Positions 37,481 through 49,280 of a DNA stretch of 64,000 bases are shown here, one piece after another. The position numbers were made by a program, and so were the translations under genes. The stretch is taken from positions 94,121,342 through 94,185,341 of the forward strand of contig CM043953.1 of the NCBI GenBank assembly GCA_014529385.2, in the 5' to 3' direction. Position 1 is the first letter of the stretch; every line of letters starts with the position of its first letter. The notes under the pieces are model-generated. The model did no database searches. It was not told the origin of the DNA and saw nothing but the letters and a program-made list of their open reading frames with translations. This DNA comes from Adiantum capillus-veneris. Lineage: Eukaryota; Streptophyta; Polypodiopsida; Polypodiales; Pteridaceae.

Positions 37481-38846
37481 AAAATTTGTCTTTAGTACAA
37501 ATAATAGGTGGACATATTATTCTCCCCTACATTATTTTGTTTCGAGCCTTTCTTGTAGAGGAGTGTATGGTGTTGTTGTAGACAAACCCCAATAGAGATA
37601 GGTACTTTTTTCACTAAGATTTATGCTCTCTAGCATAAGCTTTTAACATACCAAGTAGAGTGAGATTCATGAATTTGGTTTTGCCCAGATGAAAATATGA
37701 AGAGAACATTAAGGCTATTCCCAACTTCTTGAATAATTCACACCAAAAATGACATGTGCGCATAGCTCTGAGCGCCATGTGGACATGCTTCATCGACTTT
37801 GAGAGCCCTTCTTTTCCTTCTTTCTAGATAGGAGTGTCTAGAATCCTAAGATGATTAGTACTGGCAATTTTGTGATCCTGCTGCTCGCAGGACTTGCATG
37901 TTTGGATGAGTCCATAGGTTTTCTAGTTTTGAAACCCTCTTACATAAATAGTTTGTACACGCATTTTGATAGATGTTATTATAGTACGGTAGGACATGAC
38001 TTGCATGTAGTCTTAGGCTAGAGGAATCCAATGAGCCATTTCCCACATCAATCAGATTCTCGGGTGGCCAAATATGCAACAGTTTCACCCAGAAACTAAC
38101 TCCCTGTCCAATTTGTTAACAAACCATTTTTATGATTTATTTGGTTGGGTTCGGTGGACAACTTGTCATACCTAAGCCTTAGTCAATGCATACGCCCAAT
38201 TCCTAGCCTATAATGGGAACCATTCATGAACCAACATTTCCTTCAAATTTGCCTAGCGCTAGCAAGGACAACAGAGCAACACTAGCGTTTTACTCACAAT
38301 CATTCATCATTTTTGAAAGCAAACATCCAACTCCATCTTTTTGTCTAAGGATGTCGGATCAACCCATTGCTTGCACATCTCAGTAAATCAAGGCTAGCAT
38401 TTTCAATTTTCAGCCCTTCTGACATCGGAAGAGCAAAGGAACTACCAACACTATCATCCTCATTGTGGTTCGGTACTTTGACAGCCCATCGATAGTGTCC
38501 TTGTTGTGGTTTGGTACTTCAGCAGCCCATCAAGCCTTCATTTGGCCATTTCCTCGCCGGCATTGAGTGCTACATTGCTATCCATCATCATCATCATCAA
38601 AATTTGAGTTTTCAACCATTCATTTCTCTCAATCGAGAGAGCAATTCAACCCCGGATCTACCCCTTGGTGGCCATCCGCATTCACACATCAAGAAGATCC
38701 AAAGGTGCATCAAATCAACCCTGGAGATGACTCGTCTTGAGGAGTTATCGTGGTAATAGTTACCATTGGAGTAATAGAGTCTGCACTGGAGGTACATGTC
38801 TACATTCCATTTACCCAATCAAAAGCAAATATTATATTAGCAACAG

Positions 38847-40215
38847 TGTCGGGGTCCCTTGAGAGGGTTGGTTGGGACCCCATCGAGTGTCATTCTCGTA
38901 TTCTCTCTCTTTCTCTCTCCCTCTACACATCTCTATAGCACTCTCTCATTTCCCTATCTTCATAAAAAATTAAAATGAACCATCATTCAAGCTAAAAGGA
39001 ATCACTAACACAAGGAAAAAAAGAGAAGGATTTTTGGAAGTATAAAAACCTAGATCTTCACCATCTCAATTCCGTTGCATGACATTAGTATCAGAGCTTT
39101 GTGTTTTTGCACTAATTTGCTAATCTTTGAATTTTTTTCATTCTATCTATTGTTTGTGTTGTAGATGTTTCTATGAGTGTGCTGGTGCATGGAAGCATGA
39201 GTACACAGTGCGGTGCATGAGGGGAAGGGGAGAAACAAGAGTGTGGTGTGTGGGTGGAGCAACCTCAAGGAATGAGAGGAGCTCCTTATTCTTTGTGTGT
39301 ATGAAGAAGAAGAATGTACAGTGAGCGGTTGGACACCGGATGTTCGGCCACGGGCAAAGGTACTACACCTTTACCCAACAAACTCCCACTTAAAGGGGAT
39401 GCATCGATAAGCGAGTTTTACTAGCTAAACTACTAGTATGTACAAACAAATTGGTGAGAGACTCTCTCAACCTATCCCCACTAGCTTTCCCAAATGATTT
39501 GTATGCAGTCGTATTGGCTCTAGTGATAGATGAGCGTATGTATCCATGCTAGAGCCTGCATGTAAATCCCACAGACAAATTGGTATGGTCTGCAAAACTC
39601 CATTATGCATCATGCTAGTGGAAGTCACCATATGACTGACAATCCCCACTACAAATGCTCCCATTGCAATTGCTAGGTTGGGCCTTGACACTAGTAGGCC
39701 GTACATGAGACACCCAAGCACTGACAAAATTTGTGCACATGGATGTCCTAGCCTCCCTTGTGTTATTTGCATGCATTGCATCATCAGGATTGCTCATCCT
39801 GTATGTATGTGGCATTGTTGACACTCGAATGATTACATCCTCATCAGCCTCTAGCATGAGCATATCAAAGAACTCCATGTTCTTCATCTTTGAATGTGTC
39901 CCTAGGGATCATACCCCCGCTCTACCTCTACCTGCACATACTCCAATGACACCTGTTGTGTCTCACTAGAGCATTGTTGCTCTATCTCTGTCTCTATAGA
40001 GTCTATTGGCACATCTTGAACAGCTAAAGGCTCTATCTCGTGAGCATGGTGGAGCTCACGTGCAAAGGAGACACGTCTCATCTCTCGCTCAATGCATGTC
40101 AACAACAAAATTGAGACCATGCCATCTCATACCTTAGATACATCTACAGGACATATCAAGCCATTGGGGGCTCTAACGATCCGAAATGCATCTGGAAAGA
40201 CTACTCTTTGGGGTG
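38847..40215 (-). pseudogene. Ty1/copia RNase H fragment nested in the gypsy element
   Basis: Minus-strand frame 39784-39467 reads SVLGCLMYGLLVSRPNLAIA, the copia SLMYAMVCTRPDLAYAVG block just after RT, then a decayed RNase H. A polypurine tract and LTR start follow at about 39399-39375 (minus TTTAAGTGGGAG then TGTTGGGTAAAGG). Where gypsy RT sequence stops (about 40215) and this begins indicates nesting. A plus-strand PBS-like TTAGTATCAGAGC at 39085-39097, preceded by a possible small LTR 38847-39079, complicates the left part. Confidence 0.55.
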
Positions 40216-40950
40216 AGCTAATAGGCTTAATCAACCCATGACTAAGTAGGTCTTCCATTTGCTTCCTAATTTCATCTTTTTGAGGACGGCTCACTCAATA
40301 AGGCGTAATGTTGGGAGAAGAGCTACCAGGGATGATATCTATTTGATGATCTTTAGGCCTTCCTGAAGGTAGTTGACAAGGAAGATCTTCTGGAAAACAA
40401 TCTTTGTACTTTTCCAAGATTTTGAGTTGTTCTTGATTTTCAGCATGCATCTTATCATGACTATCATTTACGTAAAGCAAACAACATTGCACACAATCCT
40501 TAATTCTTCTAGAGACTTGAGTATGGCTTACCATTGGTATTGTGTCCCCGCTTACACCTGCATTAATCTCGTACGTTTTCACTTTATGGATGAACTCGAC
40601 GATGTTATTTTGAGAATAGGTAGCTGAGTCCACTCTATGATTATAAGGCATGCCAAGTATGACATCTATGCCATCAAGATCTGCAAAACAAAAGGTGTCT
40701 TGATCTTTGAACCTTGAAGCTCAAATTTAAGCCTTCCAGTGTAGGGTACAATTGTCTTCAATGTGTCTTTGTCATTGGTATTTAAATCTTGGTGAATCTC
40801 CAAGGGTGTCTCCATGTCATCATACTTCAAGCTAAGTTCTCTAGCTAGATTCCAAGATATGAGATTTGCCAGTGGATCGATAAAAAACAAAGCTTCCTTT
40901 CCTTGAAATTCTCCCCAAGATTTGAGTAGGTAGCACATCATTGAGTACGT
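40140..40950 (-). pseudogene. Gypsy protease and RT N-terminal region
   Basis: From right to left: ALFFIDPLANLISWNLAREL (position of the retropepsin DSGAT block, catalytic DSG not preserved), then EKYKDCFPEDLPCQLPSGRP, KDHQIDIIPGSSSPNITPY, and RPQKDEIRKQMEDLLSHGLI. This order is the gypsy protease-to-RT linker and RT fingers. The palm is missing where the copia sequence interrupts. Confidence 0.75.
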
Positions 40951-41120
40951 TTTGTATTGCCAACCACATCTCCTATAGCATTGATTGTGATCATTGGCTT
41001 GTCTTTGTCTTCAAAAGAAACCTTGTTGTTTCCTTTGTTTACACATTTTTTTACTATGTGTCCCGCTTGACCATTTAAAGGACGACCAAATTTAAAGGAC
41101 TTCCCTTCTTTCATATATTG

Positions 41121-42100
41121 CTATTTCTCTTCCTCAATAAACTGCTTCCTTTGACGATATAAGGTTAAGCAAAACTGGAGAGCACGGGAGAATGAGTAGG
41201 GTTTTACCTTCTTTGGATTTGGAACTGAATTTTCGTGTTGATTTTGTCCTTGTTTAGGGGCTAAATTTGCTTCCCAACTAGTTGGCCTCTTCTTATTTCT
41301 CTTTGAAAGAGAATCTCCACTATTGTGCTCCAACTCCCATTTCTCGGCATGGTCTATGAGTTCCCTAATATGAGATCAAGAGTAATGATTTAGAGCAGTG
41401 CAAAGTTTAAAATGCAGACCTCCTTGATATTTTCTTAATTTTTTGGAGTTGAAGATCTTCTTGAAATGTTGAACTATCAAAAGTAGCTCCCAAAACCTCT
41501 TGGTGCAGCCTTTCAAAGATTCATTCTTCCTTTGCCACAAGTGGTTGTACTCCATCTTCACATCCCTCTTGAAATGGACAGGAAGAAATTTGGTCTACAA
41601 CATGAAAAAAAAACTCCTTCACAATCTTGGAGCAGCAACATCATACTTTAATCACATCCACCAAGTGTGAGCTAGATCAGTCAAATGCAAAGCTACAAAC
41701 TTAATCTTCTCCTTCTCTTTATACTTCTCACGATCATATAATATTTGAAATGAGAAACAAATATTTAAAAAAGATCAAGATTCGATGAGCCATCATGTGT
41801 ACTAAACTTGATCTTCTTCTCAAGTTGTGAAAGTGAATTGGACTTCTTCTTCTTGTGCCTTCTTCCATGCCCAAATCTTGAAGTAGAGGAGAAAGAACTT
41901 GTCTCTGAAGATGAAGAAGGGGGTGAGATTATCAACATCTTTGCCTTCGATGATGTTTCTTGTATAAATAAGTTGTCTCCTTGTTGTTTGATAATGATCC
42001 ATCTGAAGAGGCACTGGATGAATTTGATGAAGAGGATGTACTTCGGATTTGATTGCTTCTCTTCTTTGAAATAGAGCATCTTCTTTTTCTTCCTCCATTC
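41121..42100 (-). pseudogene. Gypsy gag remnant
   Basis: Includes MKMEYNHLWQRKNESLKGCT, KRFWELLLIVQHF and LRKYQGGLHFKLC, the helical gag core (EYxxLKQxxxxSVxEYxxRF...LxxYxxGL), and upstream acidic and lysine-rich segments. Several frame changes. Confidence 0.6.
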
Positions 42101-42160
42101 TCCTTTTTCACGAGGACTGGTAGGCTTTGTGATTGTTTCCTTCCATTGGGATTGTGTTGT

Positions 42161-43254
42161 TGCTCAATCTAAGTACCTTCTGATTGAGCTCAATTATAAT
42201 CAACCAAAGAGTGAGTTTAAGTAGACTTACACTCGTAGTATCATGCAAGATGTCATGTGTACATGCATAAAAACAAACAATATACAATATAGAAGATGAT
42301 TTCAACATGTTTACAAATAGGAAATTCAGCTACTAATATTTTTTATTTGCATGTTTGTTGCCCTGAAAATTCAACAAGGTAGAAAAAAACAGAATGTCTA
42401 CTTGGAGAGAATTTTGAGGATAGATATAAAAGGAGATGATAGCGACATCATAGAAGCTTCTTGGACTAATAATAAAGTGAAAATTCAGCAAGGAGATGAT
42501 CCTCAAATGAGGGTAAAAGAGGTTAAATTCATAGGTAGAGCCGCTTTATGAACAAAAAGAATAAGCTAGGCAGCATGGGGACAAGTTTCTAGCCATATTT
42601 CAAAAAGGTTGATGCATGTGTAAAAGAGGCTAAATTCATTGGTAGAGTTGCTTTATGAACAAAAAGGATAAGCTTAGGCAGCATGGGGACAAGTGTCCAG
42701 CCATATTTCAAAAAGGTTGATGCATGTGTGACCAGTGTCTCAGCTTTTGAAAAGATTTACAATAAGTGTCTTTTCAATGGCCAAAAAGAGTAGACAAGTA
42801 TCCCAACTTTTGGAAGCTTTGCAATGAGTGTCCTTCCATTTTTCCTTCTAGAATTCTCCCCTTGGAAAATATAGAATCATTCAAAGCATTCATCCCACAT
42901 ATTCACAATGAGAAATCTTTCATGATCATGCCATCTTATTGATTGTAATTTTCATTTCTGATGGATCTAGCCCACAGTGGCATTAATCCTTTCTATGAGT
43001 AAGTATGACCCCAATATGCAAGAGTTACAAGCCACATGCACCCCTTTTTATCTAGTTAGGTGGGAATGTGCATTATCTATTATTCTAACTTACTATGTGG
43101 GTCCACCATAACTTGTGACCACTCATCAGTGGCCTACTCAAATGTATTATTCTGGATATCCTTCAAAGAAGAATACAACTTTCAAATGTTTTTTTGTTTT
43201 TAAAGAGCATTATTAGAAAAAGGATACAAAATCTTTGTCTATCGAGTTGTGACA
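42161..43254 (-). repeat. 5' LTR of the gypsy element (1,094 bp)
   Basis: Counterpart of 35742-36857. It contains an internal direct duplication (GGATAAGC...CATGGGGACAAGT...GGTTGATGCATGTG, about 42560-42740) not present in the other LTR. Confidence 0.8.
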
Positions 43255-43618
43255 TACCCCAAGGTTGTTTGGCCATGAACGGCCAAGTTCATGCTACCAC
43301 GTTCTTATGTTCTACTATTCTACTCAACTTTTTCAAATATGCTCAATACTTTGGTAAGAGCATATATTTTCCATGATGAATAAGTGTTATCACCAAACAA
43401 CACTAGCAAGTCATCAACCGTTTTTTCTTCATCAAGCCCATGTTGTATATAATGAATGCCATCAATACATCCTCTATGCCTAAATTGCCCACAACTCACT
43501 TGTCTCCTCCTTTCCCCCCTCCCAACCCATCCAACACCTCCCAGATCATGCATTGCTATTGTTGTAAGTGGTGCAACATCCATAAACCATTTTGAGAAAA
43601 TTGCTGCTATCATAATTA
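43255..43618. other. Unassigned, minus-strand frame present
   Basis: A minus-strand open frame at 43613-43320 (97 codons; contains SCGQFRHRGCIDGIHYIQHG) is not recognised. Confidence 0.35.
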
Positions 43619-43629
43619 GTGTTGATAAA

Positions 43630-43950
43630 CACCCTTAAAAGTGGGTACCATCAGATTCAAATTAGGCCTGAGGATGTGCACAAGACTGCGTTTAGAACGA
43701 CATTTGGTCTCTATGAGTTCTTAGTGATGCCATTTGGTCTTACGAATGCTCTTGCTACGTTCAATAGGATGATGGATAGGATCTTCCGTCCATATCAGAA
43801 CTTTGTTGGCACATTCTTTGATGACATGATAGTCTACTTGAAGAATGAAGAGGAGCATAGGCATCACTTGACCATTGTGTTCGAAGAGGAACGGATTGCT
43901 TATCAATGGCAAGAAAAGCGAGTTCTTCTTGGAAGAGATTCACTTTCTCG
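43630..43950 (+). pseudogene. Ty3/gypsy RT palm fragment (+)
   Basis: Reads LKSGYHQIQIRPEDVHKTAF, GLYEFLVMPFGLTNALATF, then FVGTFFDDMIVYLKNEEEH. The FxDD catalytic motif is kept (FFDD). It starts and ends abruptly, so only about 320 bp of a gypsy pol are present. Opposite in strand to the large gypsy element next to it. Confidence 0.85.
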
Positions 43951-44340
43951 GACACTACGCTCGCAACCAACGACGCCAACGGAAGCCTTCGGAGCATCGG
44001 TGCCGTTGAGTTTGCCTTGGTCGCTCGTTGTGGAGGGCGTAGATGGGGCGGGCGTAGTCAACTGTCGATGTCTGTCCATGCGTTGTGCACAGGAAAGCGT
44101 GCATGTCTTCTTTTGCTGCACAGCAGAGACGTTGATGTCTACGTAACGTGGGAGAGAAGCAGAATGTCGCACGCACATGCAACCCGCTTTTTGCCTCCTC
44201 CCAAAAATAGCTCGGATACCAGTGAAAGGGCGGTGGTAATGCGTGTGCTAGTCTCCACCCAACCGTGCTATCTTATAGCCTCCCCCTAGCGTACACACTA
44301 TCCGGCCGTGTCGATGGCCTTGCCCATAAGACCCATGTCC
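43951..44340. other. GC-richer unassigned stretch
   Basis: Open in several frames on both strands; no domain recognised. Confidence 0.4.
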
Positions 44341-44344
44341 TTAT

Positions 44345-44502
44345 AGTTTGAATGGCACGCGGGGAGGTCTTACAGAAACTTAGAAATATGCCATCGTGCC
44401 ATACAACCACATCCTGAAATTTTTATGAAAGTTATGAAAGAGAGAGAGAGAGAGAGAGAGAATTGGAGAGGGTAGAAGTTATGAGAGACTTCATTGTGAT
44501 TG

Positions 44503-44556
<54 letters not shown>

Positions 44557-44571
44557 TAGATAGATAGATTT
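44345..44571. repeat. Microsatellite-bordered repeat family, copy 1
   Basis: Core (box 1) 44345-44438 with TGCCATACAACCACATCCTG, then (GA)n 44439-44462, box 2 44463-44503 (TGGAGAGGGTAGAAGTTATG), then (GA)n 44504-44551 running into (GATA)n to 44570, where the LINE 3' end abuts. Confidence 0.85.
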
Positions 44572-44600
44572 TATTATCGTCCTCGGAGGTCAAATATGAC

Positions 44601-47600
44601 CTATGGGACCAAAGTTACATGTGATGTAGTATGTGTACGGCTGATGAGTGACTCTCGATGCTCAAAAATTGTAGTGATGAGAGTCGCAATGGAGAGCCCA
44701 CACTTTGGCTGGGAGAGGAAAGTGTGTAGGTCTAAGTTATGGCTGAAAATGTGAGAGAAGCAAGTTCGGATGTGATCAAAAGCTGAGCACTCTAGTAGTG
44801 TGTGGTACTCAGACTCTCGAACTTGCAGTGAGCATAATGTGCACAATCGATTTGACTCTTCTCCATTGTCCCAACGCCCTATCTCGCATCGAAGGAAATG
44901 GGAGCTAAGCCGAATTGCTGCGATAGTGCGTATCGCAGACAAGGGAATAGGCTCAAGCATGTAAGTGTGAGTACGGTTTCCTCTCTCAGCGAAGAACATG
45001 GTTTTGTAGTTGGGGGCAATATAGGTGGTGTAATGTATGAAGCGTGACCCACCGGATTTCTCCCAAGCCGTAATACATTGGCGTTGTAGAAAAGCTTCAT
45101 TCACTTGAGAGTCAATTGAAGCATCATGTAGCAAGTGTAATGCATCCCATCTCCCAAACCACTTCTTTATGTCTTGCATCCATCCCGTGCTCAAGATCTT
45201 GCTTTTATGCGTCTTTTGAACTTTTTTGCTTCCCATGCAATTGTAGGAAGTCGATGTGAGGGGTTTTGACGCATCTTTATCATGTACTCCACAACCCTTT
45301 CCATGCCCATAACCTCAATTGGAAGAGATCCCGACTCAAGAAGTAGGAGCATATATGGTGTTTGTGTCTTAACTTGGAGAAAGTTTGTAAGAAAACGCTT
45401 TTGGACATTCTCAAACTCTTTCCAAGTAGACTTTGAGATGCTCCCACCCCACACTTCAACTCCATAAAGAAGAACCGGTGTCACCAATGCATCAAAAAGA
45501 TACTTCTTGAGAACCCAACACTTGATGTTTCCCGCATTACACATGTTCTCAAATGCATAATATGCTCTCTTTCCCGCTTCCAAACGACGCAAAGCACATT
45601 CATGCCACTTGTGATTGGATGGAACCTCAAGGCCAAGGTACTTAAAGCTCTCAACAACTTCAAGTGTCTGGTTGTTGTACACAATGCATGGCTTCTCCTT
45701 ATGGTTGGTTTTCACAAGCATAACCTTTGTTTTGGATTCATTTACAATCAGCCCACTATGCAAGCAAAAGTTCTCAAGGACAACCATAAGCTTTTGTGCA
45801 TCTTCTAAAGTGTGTGCTAGAAGCACTACATCATCCGCATACAACAAAAGCATGATTACCGCATTGCAAATAGTGACCTCTTCAATGCCTTCTTCTTGCA
45901 TAAAGTCAAGTACCATTTGTTCCAATTGATCGATGCATAGACCAAAGAGAGTTGGTGACAATGGACATCCTTGTTTAACCCCAATAGTGCTTACAAAAAT
46001 TTCTGAAATTTCTCTTCCCATGTGCAATTGACAAATCACCTTCTCATAGATTCGAGAAACCGCAAGCATAAACTCACTTGGCACTTGGAGTTCTTCCATC
46101 CTTCTCCACAAATTGTTACGTGGAATCATATCAAAGGCTTTCTTAAAGTCCACAAAACAACAATACAATCGCTTGCCTTTCAACCGACTTTCCTCCATGA
46201 GAACACGAAGAGTGACAAGATGATCAATGGTGCTATGGCATCGACGAAAACCCGCTTGTCCCTTTGCACGCTTGTCATTCTCTTCAGCCCAATCACTCAA
46301 TTTCATCTCCATTATGCACCCAAATAACTTTGCCATAAGAGACCCAATCATTATAGTCCGGTAGTTGCTTACATTCTTTACATCCCCTCCTTTATGCAAA
46401 GGCTTAACCCAATTAGTACTCCAATCATAAGGCATACCATGTTGAAGTGCAAGGTTGAACATATCACACATCCACTCATGGGTAAAATCTCCCGTCCATT
46501 TGATCATCTCCGGCTTGATACCTTGAAGATCTCCCGCTTTGCGAGTGGCCAACTTTTCAAGCCCACCGCATACATCCTCAATAGTAAAAAAAGACGGCAT
46601 ACATGGGAGTGAACCATAAAATGGCATTTTTTTAGTATTTTCTTGCTCATATAATTGCCTACAATGTGTGTACATATCCACTAGACTCAAGTTACCAAAA
46701 TTCTCAACCCGCTTGCCTCTCAAGTTTCTCCAAAATCTTCCACATGCATGTGCCTTTTCTTGGACTTGAAATTCTTGTTGCTTTACTTCCCATCTTCTTC
46801 TCTTCTTTTGAATCAATGCCTTGTATGTATGCAAATGACTTTGATAGTTGTCTTTGTCCATAGTTGCATCAAGCTTTATCAAGGACTTTCGAGCATCTTG
46901 ACATTCTTTATCAAACCACCTTTTGCGTGATCTATCTTTGTTGATACCATGGGGATGCTTTATGGCAAAGCATTCTTCCGCACAAGAAAAAATAGCTTTC
47001 TTGAAAGCTTCCCATTTAGTTTCCAATGGTGCATCACATTGAAGCTTTGTCATCCATAATTTTTGCTCAACCATTTCAATGTACATTGGTGCCCGTTTGA
47101 AATCCATACATAGTGATAACTTCTCTTTCCTTTGGCTGAGATTATCATGCTTAGTTGCTTCTCCACATGAAAGGTCAATACATAAGGTGCGATGGTCGGA
47201 TTCCGGGGTCCATTGACCAAACATAAAACTCTTTATGCGATACATGATGGCTTCAGAGAGTAGCATATAGTCAATCACACTATCCCCATTATGTCTTCTA
47301 CATGTAAATCCATTGGTTCCACTCCACAAAGATACACCATTGGCAATGAGCATACCCGTGCTATTACACATGTGTAAAAGTAACTTTCCATAGTGATCCG
47401 GCTCTTTCTCATCCGTTGAAGTACGATCATACAAGTGAACTTCCTCCAACTCCCTTGAAATGTATGGCATATCAAATTGTTGAGTATCATGTTGCAATGT
47501 TTTTGTGCGAGCATTCATATCCCCAAATACAATAACATCACCTTCAACTTTGAAATAAGCAATGTCCTCTTCCAAATCAGAAAATGGTTGATCTCTATCC

Positions 47601-47989
47601 ATGCAAGCATAAAAGGGAGAATCATGATGAGGAATGTAGCAACCGGCTACAAAAATGGGTACTCTTTTTGGTGTCATAATTTTCAGCCATACATAACGTT
47701 TGTACTTGTCATCTTTCACAATTGATACAAAATCTTCCAATCCTTTCTTAACCATACATGCTAACCCTCCTTGTCCTCTTCGTTGCTTGAGATTCTTTGA
47801 CCACATCAATGAATGTACATTGTAATCCTCCAAGCCGTTAATTCTTTGTGTATCATGCTCCCAAGTTTCAACAAGAAGTACAACATCGGCTTTGCTTGTT
47901 AGTTCATCAATGCCAACCCCCGCATTCCATGGGTATCCATTACAATTCCAAAAGCATATTTTCAATTGTAACTCGGTCTCATAGGTCAC
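44601..47989 (-). pseudogene. LINE ORF2: endonuclease, reverse transcriptase, zinc-finger tail (one shift)
   Basis: The protein nicks the target and copies element RNA by target-primed reverse transcription. From ATG 47989: APE endonuclease with CFWNCNGYP (residue about 14), GDMNAR (about 156), SDHRTL (about 264). RT with GFRRCHSTIDHL, CFVDFKKAFD (about 612), GVKQGCPLSP and LLLYADDVVLL (YADD near 716). The first frame stops at 45191 after 932 codons. A shift in an A run near 45225 continues into 45236-44601, which adds a C-terminal domain with CTLCSLQVRESEYHTLLEC, like zf-RVT. Joined length is about 1,130 residues, full size for the class. All catalytic residues are present, so only the homopolymer shift inactivates it; this could be a base-calling error. 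Confidence 0.92.
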
Positions 47990-47995
47990 GCATCC

Positions 47996-48941
47996 CTATT
48001 TGCTTGAGAGACTTGCCTCCTCCTTGGGCACATTTTCTTCATGAGAGATTTCCTTGTTTTTATTATTCTTTTCCTCATATGCCTTGCGACGCATATTTTG
48101 TTGCTTAATAGTGTGATCTTCACATACAAAACATTTTGTATTCCTCAAATAGATCCAACTATTATCAAGGATAATCTTTCGCTTGGTCTCATCCGGCATG
48201 GTGCATACAATTGGCCGTTCTCCCGAGCGAGGAGCTCCTTGCTTCCCCACTCTATGTGCTCCATAGACCATAACTCCGGACATGCCAAAGTGGGTTTTGA
48301 AGAAATCTTCAATAACAATGGCAAGAGAAGGAGGTGTCTCTAACTTCTCTTCGGGAATTCCACGAATAACAATGTTCTTGGAACGTCGCTCCCGTTCCTT
48401 CAACTCCTCCACATCTACATTCTCAACATTCTTTGTTTGAACCTTGCATGAGTGAGGAATTAGAAACCACATTGCTACCACATACATCAGCCCAAGACTT
48501 GTTTGTGCATACATTTTTCATGTCGCATACATCCCGGCTCATTGTGTCAAATTTCTCCTCTTTCAATACATGGTCATGCTCCACTTTGCTCATCCGCTCC
48601 TTCAAAGCATTCAAGTCCACAAGAGAGCGTTTACATTCCTTGACTTCCTCTTCAAGTTGCATCAAACGTGTTGTTTGCATCTCAAGTGTCCTCTTGAGAT
48701 TCTCATTCTCAACCACAAGTACCCTTAGTGTGCCATTCTCCATTGCAGGTGCTCGTAAGTCTTCGCCTTGTTTGTTTACGGTCTCTTGCAATGATACCAA
48801 GTACGCCATGATCATGGTTTCCGATGTCGTTGGTTGGGTGGTTGTGTTGCTATCTCCACACTTAGGAGATTTTGGATCATTTTCCATAATGGTTGTGGAC
48901 CTTGTTGAAGAAGAAGAACCCTTGCGAGTGCCGGAAGACAT
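47996..48941 (-). pseudogene. LINE ORF1: coiled-coil and RRM-type RNA-binding protein (one shift)
   Basis: ORF1 proteins coat LINE RNA. From ATG 48941 a Ser/Thr-rich start (MSSGTRKGSSSS) leads to a coiled coil (LVVENENLKRTLEMQTTRLM, then KERMSKVEHDHVLKEE). After a one-base shift near 48435 the frame 48514-47996 continues with RRSKNIVIRGIPEEKLE, VYGAHRVGKQG, RPIVCTMPDETKRKIIL, and an FVCEDHTIKQQNMRRKAYEE end. This is the RRM plus C-terminal domain layout of L1 ORF1p (Transposase_22) rather than the zinc-knuckle ORF1 usual in flowering-plant L1. Confidence 0.8.
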
Positions 48942-49074
48942 TGTATGTAAAATAGGAGATGAGAATCAATTTTGTTGAATTGCGAGATGAGATTTTGGAT
49001 CATTTTCCACAATGGTTGTGGACCTTGTTGAAGAAGAAGAACCCTTGCGAGTGCCGGAAGACATTGTATGTAAA

Positions 49075-49078
<4 letters not shown>
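48866..49078 (-). repeat. 123-bp tandem duplication at the LINE 5' end
   Basis: GAGATTTTGGATCATTTTCC through GGAAGACATTGTATG, including the ORF1 start codon, occurs at 48866-48957 and again at 48989-49078. The outer copy starts MSSGTRKGSSSSTRS but stops after 32 codons. Confidence 0.9.
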
Positions 49079-49128
<50 letters not shown>

Positions 49129-49280
49129 AGTATATTTGCAACATTGTGAATTGTCCTAATGGTGCACAAGGAAGTCTCAAAGACACTCAAAAATCTGCCA
49201 CTGTTCCATACAGCCACATCTTGAAGTTAGGAAAGTTGTGTGTGTATCTGTGTGTGTATGTGTGTTTGTGTGTGTGTGTA
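49079..49280. repeat. Microsatellite-bordered repeat family, copy 2
   Basis: (GA)n 49079-49124, box 1 core 49125-49237 (TTGTCCTAATGGTGCACAAG, CCATACAGCCACATC), then imperfect (GT)n to about 49280. Confidence 0.85.

Larger units (their letters stand above)
35742..43254 (-). mobile_element. Decayed Ty3/gypsy retrotransposon, about 7.5 kb
   Basis: Two related blocks of about 1.1 kb, both TG...CA (or mutated) on the minus strand, flank gag, protease, RT and integrase remnants on the minus strand. Order from right to left: 5' LTR 43254-42161, gag, protease and RT (about 42100-40140), a copia insertion, integrase C-terminus with a chromodomain-like end (about 37480-36860), 3' LTR 36857-35742. Many stops and shifts. 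No matching 5-bp duplication at the outer ends, so the insertion is old or the limits are slightly off. Confidence 0.75.
44571..49078 (-). mobile_element. Nearly full-length LINE (non-LTR retrotransposon)
   Basis: Two ORFs in LINE order on the minus strand. The 5' side shows a 123-bp tandem duplication of the ORF1 start. The 3' end, after the ORF2 stop, is short and passes ATAATAAAA into (TCTA)n at 44570-44551. ORF1 and ORF2 each have a single-base shift. The element sits between the (GA)n tracts of two copies of the microsatellite-bordered family, which looks like an insertion into a (GA)n tract. Confidence 0.9.
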
